DNA from: Leptodactylus fallax
Taxonomy: Eukaryota; Chordata; Amphibia; Anura; Leptodactylidae
Assembly: GCA_947044405.1 (NCBI GenBank)
Contig: CAMRHE010000063.1
Coordinates: 7,718,001-7,782,000 of the forward strand
Direction: 5' to 3'
Length of the DNA stretch: 64,000 nt
The first letter of the stretch is position 1, and each line of letters opens with the position of its first letter. Of the stretch, positions 46,207 through 57,398 are shown in pieces. The translations under genes were made by a program, and so were the position numbers. Below the pieces are notes generated by a model. That model was not told the origin of the DNA, ran no database searches, and saw only the letters and a list, made by a program, of their open reading frames with translations.

Positions 46207-49200
46207 CAAATGCACAAGTCACACACAGGCTTCCGAGGGCACAAGTCACGCACAAGCTGCCGGCATAAGTCACGCAGGCCCCAGAAGGGGCTCAGGTCCC
46301 AGAAGGGGGGCTTAATAGTCAAATGCACAAGTCACACACTGGCTTCCGAGGGCCTAAGTCACACAGGCCCCGGAAGGGGGTCAGGTCCCAGAAGGGGGGC
46401 TTAATAGTCCAATGCTCAAGTCAAAAAGGGCGTCGGCGGCGCTTAATAGTCAAATGCACAAGTCACACACAGGCTTCCGAGGGCCTAAGTCACACAGGCC
46501 CCGGAAGGGGGTCAGGTCCCAGAAGGGGGGCTTAATAGTCCAATGCTCAAGTCAAAAAGGGCGTCGGCGGCGCTTAATAGTCAAATGCACAAGTCACACA
46601 CAGGCTTCCGAGGGCACAAGTCACACAGGCCCAGGAAGGGGGTCAGGTCCCAGAAGGGGGGCTTAATAGTCCAATGCTCAAGTCAAAAGGGCGTCGGCGG
46701 CGCTTAATAGTCAAATGCACAAGTCACGCAGAGGCCAGAGTAGGAGGGCGTCGGCAGCACTTAATAGTCAAATGCACAAGTCACACACAGGCTTCCGAGG
46801 GCACAAGTCACGCACAGGCTGCCGGCATAAGTCACACAGGCCCCAAAAGGAGGTCAGGTCCCAGAAGGGGGGCTTAATAGTCAAATGCACAAGTCACACA
46901 CAGGCTTCCGAGGGCACAAGTCACACAGGCCCAGGAAGGGGGTCAGGTCCCAGAAGGGGGGCTTAATAGTCGCAATGCTCAAGTCAAAAAGGGCGTCGGC
47001 GGCGCTTAATAGTCAAATGCACAAGTCACACACAGGCTTCCGAGGGCACAAGTCACGCACAAGCTGCCGCAAAGTCACGCAGGCCCCAGAAGGGGCTCAG
47101 GTCCCAGAAGGGGGCTTAATAGTCAAATGCACAAGTCACACACTGGCTTCCGAGGGCCTAAGTCCACAGGCCCCGGAAGGGGGTCGGTCCCAGAAGGGGG
47201 CTTAATAGTCCAATGCTCAAGTCAACGGCGGCGCTTAATAGTCAAATGCACAAGTCACACACAGGCTTCCGAGGGCCTAAGTCACACAGGCCCCGGAAGG
47301 GGGTCAGGTCCCAGAAGGGGGCTTAATAGTCCAATGCTCAAGTCAAAAGGGCGTCGGGGGCTTAATAGTCAAATGCACAAGTCACACACAGGCTTCCGAG
47401 GGCACAAGTCACACAGGCCCAGGAAGGGGGTCAGGTCCCAGAAGGGGGGCTTAATAGTCCAATGCTCAAGTCAAAAAGGCGGCGGCTTAATAGTCAAATG
47501 CACAAGTCACGCAGAGGCCAGAGTAGGAGGGCGTCGGCAGCACTTAATAGTCAAATGCACAAGTCACACACAGGCTTCCGAGGGCACAAGTCACGCACAA
47601 GCTGCCGGCATAAGTCACACAGGCCCCAGAAGGGGGTCAGGTCCCAGAAGGGGGGCTTAATAGTCAAATGCACAAGTCACACACAGGCTTCCGAGGGCAC
47701 AAGTCACACAGGCCCCGGAAGGGGGTCAGGTCCCAGAAGGGGGGCTTAATAGTCCAATGCTCAAGTCAAAAAGGGCGTCGGCGGCGCTTCATAGTCAAAT
47801 GCACAAGTCACACACAGGCCAGTGTAGGAGGGCGTCGGCAGCACTTAATAGTCAAATGCACAAGTCACACAGGCCAGTAGGGTAGGAGGGCGGCAGCACT
47901 AATAGTCAAATGCACAAGTCACACACAGGCTTCCGAGGGCACAAGTCACGCACAAGCTGCCGGCATAAGTCACGCAGGCCCCAGGAGGGGGCTCAGGTCC
48001 CAGAAGGGGGCTTAATAGTCAAATGCACAAGTCACACACAGGCTTCCGAGGGCACAAGTCACACAGGCCCAGGAAGGGGGTCAGGTCCCAGAAGGGGGCT
48101 TAATAGTCCAATGCTCAAGTCAAAAAGGGCGTCGGGGCGCTTAATAGTCAAATGCACAAGTCACGCAGAGGCCAGAGTAGGAGGGCGTCGGCAGCACTTA
48201 ATAGTCAAATGCACAAGTCACACACAGGCTTCCGAGGGCACAAGTCACGCACAAGCTGCCGGCATAAGTCACACAGGCCCCAGAAGGGGGTCAGGTCCCA
48301 GAAGGGGGGCTTAATAGTCAAATGCACAAGTCACACACAGGCTTCCGAGGGCACAAGTCACACAGGCCCCGGAAGGGGGTCAGGTCCCAGAAGGGGGGCT
48401 TAATAGTCCAATGCTCAAGTCAAAAAGGGCGTCGGCGGCCTTCATGTCAAGCACAAGTCACACACAGGCCAGTGTAGGAGGGCGTCGGCAGCACTTAATA
48501 GTCAAATGCACAAGTCACACAGGCCAGTGTAGGAGGGCGTCGGCAGCACTTAATAGTCAAATGCACAAGTCACACACAGGCTTCCGAGGGCACAAGTCAC
48601 GCACAAGCTGCCGGCATAAGTCACGCAGGCCCCAGGAGGGGCTCAGGTCCCAGAAGGGGGGCTTAATAGTCAAATGCACAAGTCACACACAGGCTTCCGA
48701 GGGCACAAGTCACACAGGCCCAGGAAGGGGGTCAGGTCCCAGAAGGGGGGCTTAATAGTCCAATGCTCAAGTAAAAAGGGCGTCGGCGGCGCTTAATAGT
48801 CAAATGCACAAGTCACACACAGGCTTCCGAGGGCACAAGTCACGCACAAGCTGCCGGCATAAGTCACGCAGGCCCCAGAAGGGGCTCAGGTCCCAGAAGG
48901 GGGGCTTAATAGTCAAATGCACAAGTCACACACTGGCTTCCGAGGGCCTAAGTCACACAGGCCCCGGAAGGGGGTCAGGTCCCAGAAGGGGGGCTTAATA
49001 GTCCAATGCTCAAGTCAAAAAGGGCGTCGGCGGCGCTTAATAGTCAAATGCACAAGTCACACACAGGCTTCCGAGGGCCTAAGTCACACAGGCCCCGGAA
49101 GGGGGTCAGGTCCCAGAAGGGGGGCTTAATAGTCCAATGCTCAAGTCAAAAAGGGCGTCGGCGGCGCTTAATAGTCAAATGCACAAGTCACACACAGGCT

Positions 49201-52200
49201 TCCGAGGGCACAAGTCACACAGGCCCAGGAAGGGGGTCAGGTCCCAGAAGGGGGGCTTAATAGTCCAATGCTCAAGTCAAAAAGGGCGTCGGCGGCGCTT
49301 AATAGTCAAATGCACAAGTCACGCAGAGGCCAGAGTAGGAGGGCGTCGGCAGCACTTAATAGTCAAATGCACAAGTCACACACAGGCTTCCGAGGGCACA
49401 AGTCACGCACAGGCTGCCGGCATAAGTCACACAGGCCCCAAAAGGAGGTCAGGTCCCAGAAGGGGGGCTTAATAGTCAAATGCACAAGTCACACACAGGC
49501 TTCCGAGGGCACAAGTCACACAGGCCCAGGAAGGGGGTCAGGTCCCAGAAGGGGGGCTTAATAGTCCAATGCTCAAGTAAAAAAGGGCGTCGGCGGCGCT
49601 TAATAGTCAAATGCACAAGTCACACACAGGCTTCCGAGGGCACAAGTCACGCACAAGCTGCCGGCATAAGTCACGCAGGCCCCAGAAGGGGCTCAGGTCC
49701 CAGAAGGGGGGCTTAATAGTCAAATGCACAAGTCACACACTGGCTTCCGAGGGCCTAAGTCACACAGGCCCCGGAAGGGGGTCAGGTCCCAGAAGGGGGG
49801 CTTAATAGTCCAATGCTCAAGTCAAAAAGGGCGTCGGCGGCGCTTAATAGTCAAATGCACAAGTCACACACAGGCTTCCGAGGGCCTAAGTCACACAGGC
49901 CCCGGAAGGGGGTCAGGTCCCAGAGGAGGGGGGCTTAATAGTCCAATGCTCAAGTCAAAAAGGGCGTCGGCGGCGCTTAATAGTCAAATGCACAAGTCAC
50001 ACACAGGCTTCCGAGGGCACAAGTCACACAGGCCCAGGAAGGGGGTCAGGTCCCAGAAGGGGGGCTTAATAGTCCAATGCTCAAGTCAAAAAGGGCGTCG
50101 GCGGCGCTTCATAGTCAAATGCACAAGTCACGCAGAGGCCAGAGTAGGAGGGCGTCGGCAGCACTTAATAGTCAAATGCACAAGTCACACACAGGCTTCC
50201 GAGGGCACAAGTCACGCACAAGCTGCCGGCATAAGTCACACAGGCCCCAGAAGGGGGTCAGGTCCCAGAAGGGGGGCTTAATAGTCAAATGCACAAGTCA
50301 CACACAGGCTTCCGAGGGCACAAGTCACACAGGCCCCGGAAGGGGGTCAGGTCCCAGAAGGGGGGCTTAATAGTCCAATGCTCAAGTCAAAAAGGGCGTC
50401 GGCGGCGCTTCATAGTCAAATGCACAAGTCACACACAGGCCAGTGTAGGAGGGCGTCGGCAGCACTTAATAGTCAAATGCACAAGTCACACAGGCCAGTG
50501 TAGGAGGGCGTCGGCAGCACTTAATAGTCAAATGCACAAGTCACACACAGGCTTCCGAGGGCACAAGTCACGCACAAGCTGCCGGCATAAGTCACGCAGG
50601 CCCCAGGAGGGGCTCAGGTCCCAGAAGGGGGGCTTAATAGTCAAATGCACAAGTCACACACAGGCTTCCGAGGGCACAAGTCACACAGGCCCAGGAAGGG
50701 GGTCAGGTCCCAGAAGGGGGGCTTAATAGTCCAATGCTCAAGTCAAAAAGGGCGTCGGCGGCGCTTAATAGTCAAATGCACAAGTCACGCAGAGGCCAGA
50801 GTAGGAGGGCGTCGGCAGCACTTAATAGTCAAATGCACAAGTCACACACAGGCTTCCGAGGGCACAAGTCACGCACAAGCTGCCGGCATAAGTCACACAG
50901 GCCCCAGAAGGGGGTCAGGTCCCAGAAGGGGGGCTTAATAGTCAAATGCACAAGTCACACACAGGCTTCCGAGGGCACAAGTCACACAGGCCCCGGAAGG
51001 GGGTCAGGTCCCAGAAGGGGGGCTTAATAGTCCAATGCTCAAGTCAAAAAGGGCGTCGGCGGCGCTTCATAGTCAAATGCACAAGTCACACACAGGCCAG
51101 TGTAGGAGGGCGTCGGCAGCACTTAATAGTCAAATGCACAAGTCACACAGGCCAGTGTAGGAGGGCGTCGGCAGCACTTAATAGTCAAATGCACAAGTCA
51201 CACACAGGCTTCCGAGGGCACAAGTCACGCACAAGCTGCCGGCATAAGTCACGCAGGCCCCAGGAGGGGCTCAGGTCCCAGAAGGGGGCTTAATAGTCAA
51301 ATGCACAAGTCACACACAGGCTTCCGAGGGCACAAGTCACACAGGCCCAGGAAGGGGGTCAGGTCCCAGAAGGGGGGCTTAATAGTCCAATGCTCAAGTA
51401 AAAAGGGCGTCGGCGGCGCTTAATAGTCAAATGCACAAGTCACACACAGGCTTCCGAGGGCACAAGTCACGCACAAGCTGCCGGCATAAGTCACGCAGGC
51501 CCCAGAAGGGGCTCAGGTCCCAGAAGGGGGGCTTAATAGTCAAATGCACAAGTCACACACTGGCTTCCGAGGGCCTAAGTCACACAGGCCCCGGAAGGGG
51601 GTCAGGTCCCAGAAGGGGCTTAATAGTCCAATGCTCAAGTCAAAAGGGCGTCGGCGGCGCTTAATAGTCAAATGCACAAGTCACACACAGGCTTCCGAGG
51701 GCCTAAGTCACACAGGCCCCGGAAGGGGGTCAGGTCCCAGAAGGGGGGCTTAATAGTCCAATGCTCAAGTCAAAAAGGGCGTCGGCGGCGCTTAATAGTC
51801 AAATGCACAAGTCACACACAGGCTTCCGAGGGCACAAGTCACACAGGCCCAGGAAGGGGGTCAGGTCCCAGAAGGGGGGCTTAATAGTCCAATGCTCAAG
51901 TCAAAAAGGGCGTCGGCGGCGCTTAATAGTCAAATGCACAAGTCACGCAGAGGCCAGAGTAGGAGGGCGTCGGCAGCACTTAATAGTCAAATGCACAAGT
52001 CACACACAGGCTTCCGAGGGCACAAGTCACGCACAGGCTGCCGGCATAAGTCACACAGGCCCCAAAAGGAGGTCAGGTCCCAGAAGGGGGGCTTAATAGT
52101 CAAATGCACAAGTCACACACAGGCTTCCGAGGGCACAAGTCACACAGGCCCAGGAAGGGGGTCAGGTCCCAGAAGGGGGGCTTAATAGTCCAATGCTCAA

Positions 52201-55200
52201 GTAAAAAGGGCGTCGGCGGCGCTTAATAGTCAAATGCACAAGTCACACACAGGCTTCCGAGGGCACAAGTCACGCACAAGCTGCCGGCATAAGTCACGCA
52301 GGCCCCAGAAGGGGCTCAGGTCCCAGAAGGGGGGCTTAATAGTCAAATGCACAAGTCACACACTGGCTTCCGAGGGCCTAAGTCACACAGGCCCCGGAAG
52401 GGGGTCAGGTCCCAGAAGGGGGGCTTAATAGTCCAATGCTCAAGTCAAAAAGGGCGTCGGCGGCGCTTAATAGTCAAATGCACAAGTCACACACAGGCTT
52501 CCGAGGGCCTAAGTCACACAGGCCCCGGAAGGGGGTCAGGTCCCAGAAGGGGGGCTTAATAGTCCAATGCTCAAGTCAAAAAGGGCGTCGGCGGCGCTTA
52601 ATAGTCAAATGCACAAGTCACACACAGGCTTCCGAGGGCACAAGTCACACAGGCCCAGGAAGGGGGTCAGGTCCCAGAAGGGGGGCTTAATAGTCCAATG
52701 CTCAAGTCAAAAAGGGCGTCGGCGGCGCTTCATAGTCAAATGCACAAGTCACGCAGAGGCCAGAGTAGGAGGGCGTCGGCAGCACTTAATAGTCAAATGC
52801 ACAAGTCACACACAGGCTTCCGAGGGCACAAGTCACGCACAAGCTGCCGGCATAAGTCACACAGGCCCCAGAAGGGGGTCAGGTCCCAGAAGGGGGGCTT
52901 AATAGTCAAATGCACAAGTCACACACAGGCTTCCGAGGGCACAAGTCACACAGGCCCCGGAAGGGGGTCAGGTCCCAGAAGGGGGGCTTAATAGTCCAAT
53001 GCTCAAGTCAAAAAGGGCGTCGGCGGCGCTTCATAGTCAAATGCACAAGTCACACACAGGCCAGTGTAGGAGGGCGTCGGCAGCACTTAATAGTCAAATG
53101 CACAAGTCACACAGGCCAGTGTAGGAGGGCGTCGGCAGCACTTAATAGTCAAATGCACAAGTCACACACAGGCTTCCGAGGGCACAAGTCACGCACAAGC
53201 TGCCGGCATAAGTCACGCAGGCCCCAGGAGGGGCTCAGGTCCCAGAAGGGGGGCTTAATAGTCAAATGCACAAGTCACACACAGGCTTCCGAGGGCACAA
53301 GTCACACAGGCCCAGGAAGGGGGTCAGGTCCCAGAAGGGGGGCTTAATAGTCCAATGCTCAAGTCAAAAGGGCGTCGGCGGCGCTTAATAGTCAAATGCA
53401 CAAGTCACGCAGAGGCCAGAGTAGGAGGGCGTCGGCAGCACTTAATAGTCAAATGCACAAGTCACACACAGGCTTCCGAGGGCACAAGTCACGCACAAGC
53501 TGCCGGCATAAGTCACACAGGCCCCAGAAGGGGGTCAGGTCCCAGAAGGGGGCTTAATAGTCAAATGCACAAGTCACACACAGGCTTCCGAGGGCACAAG
53601 TCACACAGGCCCCGGAAGGGGGTCAGGTCCCAGAAGGGGGGCTTAATAGTCCAATGCTCAAGTCAAAAAGGGCGTCGGCGGCGCTTCATAGTCAAATGCA
53701 CAAGTCACACACAGGCCAGTGTAGGAGGGCGTCGGCAGCACTTAATAGTCAAATGCACAAGTCACACAGGCCAGTGTAGGAGGGCGTCGGCAGCACTTAA
53801 TAGTCAAATGCACAAGTCACACACAGGCTTCCGAGGGCACAAGTCACGCACAAGCTGCCGGCATAAGTCACGCAGGCCCCAGGAGGGGCTCAGGTCCCAG
53901 AAGGGGGCTTAATAGTCAAATGCACAAGTCACACACAGGCTTCCGAGGGCACAAGTCACACAGGCCCAGGAAGGGGGTCAGGTCCCAGAAGGGGGCTTAA
54001 TAGTCCAATGCTCAAGTCAAAAAGGGCGTCGGCGGCGCTTAATAGTCAAATGCACAAGTCACACACAGGCTTCCGAGGGCACAAGTCACGCACAAGCTGC
54101 CGGCATAAGTCACGCAGGCCCCAGAAGGGGCTCAGGTCCCAGAAGGGGGCTTAATAGTCAAATGCACAAGTCACACACTGGCTTCCGAGGGCCTAAGTCA
54201 CACAGGCCCCGGAAGGGGGTCAGGTCCCAGAAGGGGGGCTTAATAGTCCAATGCTCAAGTCAAAAAGGGCGTCGGCGGCGCTTAATAGTCAAATGCACAA
54301 GTCACACACAGGCTTCCGAGGGCCTAAGTCACACAGGCCCCGGAAGGGGGTCAGGTCCCAGAAGGGGGGCTTAATAGTCCAATGCTCAAGTCAAAAAGGG
54401 CGTCGGCGGCGCTTAATAGTCAAATGCACAAGTCACACACAGGCTTCCGAGGGCACAAGTCACACAGGCCCAGGAAGGGGGTCAGGTCCCAGAAGGGGGC
54501 TTAATAGTCCAATGCTCAAGTCAAAAGGGCGTCGGCGGCGCTTAATAGTCAAATGCACAAGTCACGCAGAGGCCAGAGTAGGAGGGCGTCGGCAGCACTT
54601 AATAGTCAAATGCACAAGTCACACACAGGCTTCCGAGGGCACAAGTCACGCACAGGCTGCCGGCATAAGTCACACAGGCCCCAAAAGGAGGTCAGGTCCC
54701 AGAAGGGGGCTTAATAGTCAAATGCACAAGTCACACACAGGCTTCCGAGGGCACAAGTCACACAGGCCCAGGAAGGGGGTCAGGTCCCAGAAGGGGGCTT
54801 AATAGTCCAATGCTCAAGTAAAAAGGGCGTCGGCGGCGCTTAATAGTCAAATGCACAAGTCACACACAGGCTTCCGAGGGCACAAGTCACGCACAAGCTG
54901 CCGGCATAAGTCACGCAGGCCCCAGAAGGGGCTCAGGTCCCAGAAGGGGGGCTTAATAGTCAAATGCACAAGTCACACACTGGCTTCCGAGGGCCTAAGT
55001 CACACAGGCCCCGGAAGGGGGTCAGGTCCCAGAAGGGGGGCTTAATAGTCCAATGCTCAAGTCAAAAAGGGCGTCGGCGGCGCTTAATAGTCAAATGCAC
55101 AAGTCACACACAGGCTTCCGAGGGCCTAAGTCACACAGGCCCCGGAAGGGGGTCAGGTCCCAGAAGGGGGGCTTAATAGTCCAATGCTCAAGTCAAAAAG

Positions 55201-57398
55201 GGCGTCGGCGGCGCTTAATAGTCAAATGCACAAGTCACACACAGGCTTCCGAGGGCACAAGTCACACAGGCCCAGGAAGGGGGTCAGGTCCCAGAAGGGG
55301 GGCTTAATAGTCCAATGCTCAAGTCAAAAAGGGCGTCGGCGGCGCTTCATAGTCAAATGCACAAGTCACGCAGAGGCCAGAGTAGGAGGGCGTCGGCAGC
55401 ACTTAATAGTCAAATGCACAAGTCACACACAGGCTTCCGAGGGCACAAGTCACGCACAAGCTGCCGGCATAAGTCACACAGGCCCCAGAAGGGGGTCAGG
55501 TCCCAGAAGGGGGGCTTAATAGTCAAATGCACAAGTCACACACAGGCTTCCGAGGGCACAAGTCACACAGGCCCCGGAAGGGGGTCAGGTCCCAGAAGGG
55601 GGGCTTAATAGTCCAATGCTCAAGTCAAAAAGGGCGTCGGCGGCGCTTCATAGTCAAATGCACAAGTCACACACAGGCCAGTGTAGGAGGGCGTCGGCAG
55701 CACTTAATAGTCAAATGCACAAGTCACACAGGCCAGTGTAGGAGGGCGTCGGCAGCACTTAATAGTCAAATGCACAAGTCACACACAGGCTTCCGAGGGC
55801 ACAAGTCACGCACAAGCTGCCGGCATAAGTCACGCAGGCCCCAGGAGGGGCTCAGGTCCCAGAAGGGGGGCTTAATAGTCAAATGCACAAGTCACACACA
55901 GGCTTCCGAGGGCACAAGTCACACAGGCCCAGGAAGGGGGTCAGGTCCCAGAAGGGGGGCTTAATAGTCCAATGCTCAAGTCAAAAAGGGCGTCGGCGGC
56001 GCTTAATAGTCAAATGCACAAGTCACGCAGAGGCCAGAGTAGGAGGGCGTCGGCAGCACTTAATAGTCAAATGCACAAGTCACACACAGGCTTCCGAGGG
56101 CACAAGTCACGCACAGGGCAAGTCACACAGGCCCCAGAAGGGGGTCAGGTCCCAGAAGGGGGCTTAATAGTCAAATGCACAAGTCACACACAGGCTTCCG
56201 AGGGCACAAGTCACACAGGCCCACGGAAGGGGGTCAGGTCCCAGAAGGGGGGCTTAATAGTCCAATGCTCAAGTCAAAAGGGCGTCGTCTGCCTCACCAC
56301 AGTCCAATGCACAAGTCACGCAGCAGAGGCCACAGAGGAGGTGGTCGGCAGCACTTAATAGTCAAATGCACAAGTCACACACAGGCTTCCGAGGGCACAA
56401 GTCACGCACAGGCTGCCGGCATAAGTCACGCAGGCCCCAGGAGGGGGTCAGGTCCCAGAAGGGGGGCTTAATAGTCAAATGCACAAGTCACACACAGGCT
56501 TCCGAGGGCACAAGTCACACAGGCCCAGGAAGGGGGTCAGGTCCCAGAAGGGGGGCTTAATAGTCCAATGCTCAAGTAAAAAAGGGCGTCGGCGGCGCTT
56601 AATAGTCAAATGCACAAGTCACACACAGGCTTCCGAGGGCACATCACCCCTCCGCATAAGTCACGCAGGCCCCAGAAGGGGCTCAGGTCCCAGAGGGGGC
56701 TTAATAGTCAAATGCACAAGTCACACACAGGCTTCCGAGGGCCTAAGTCACACAGGCCCCGGAAGGGGGTCAGGTCCCAGAAGGGGGCTTAATAGTCCAA
56801 TGCCAAGTCAAAAGGGCGTCGGCGGCGCTTAATAGTCAAATGCACAAGTCACACACAGGCTTCCGAGGGCCTAAGTCACACAGGCCCCGGAAGGGGGTCA
56901 GGTCCCAGAAGGGGGCTTAATAGTCCAATGCTCAAGTCAAAAAGGGCGTCGGCGGCGCTTAATAGTCAAATGCACAAGTCACACACAGGCTTCCGAGGGC
57001 ACAAGTCACACAGGCCCAGGAAGGGGGTCAGGTCCCAGAAGGGGGGCTTAATAGTCCAATGCTCAAGTCAAAAAGGGCGTCGGCGGCGCTTAATAGTCAA
57101 ATGCACAAGTCACGCAGAGGCCAGAGTAGGAGGGCGTCGGCAGCACTTAATAGTCAAATGCACAAGTCACACACAGGCTTCCGAGGGCACAAGTCACGCA
57201 CAGGCTGCCGGCATAAGTCACACAGGCCCCAAAAGGGGGTCAGGTCCCAGAAGGGGGGCTTAATAGTCAAATGCACAAGTCACACACAGGCTTCCGAGGG
57301 CACAAGTCACACAGGCCCAGGAAGGGGGTCAGGTCCCAGAAGGGGGGCTTAATAGTCCAATGCTCAAGTCAAAAAGGGCGTCGGCGGCGCTTAATAGT
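46207..57398. repeat. Run of S-L pairs, a simpler part of the array
   Basis: S 46207, L 47014, S 48801, L 49608, S 51428, L 52231, S 54047, L 54848, S 56607: four S-L pairs of about 2.62 kb without M or L', then another S. It is entered by a tandem S-S doublet (45403 and 46207) that breaks the alternation. Patches at 47040-47490, 48440 and 56110-56350 are scrambled. Confidence 0.75.
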
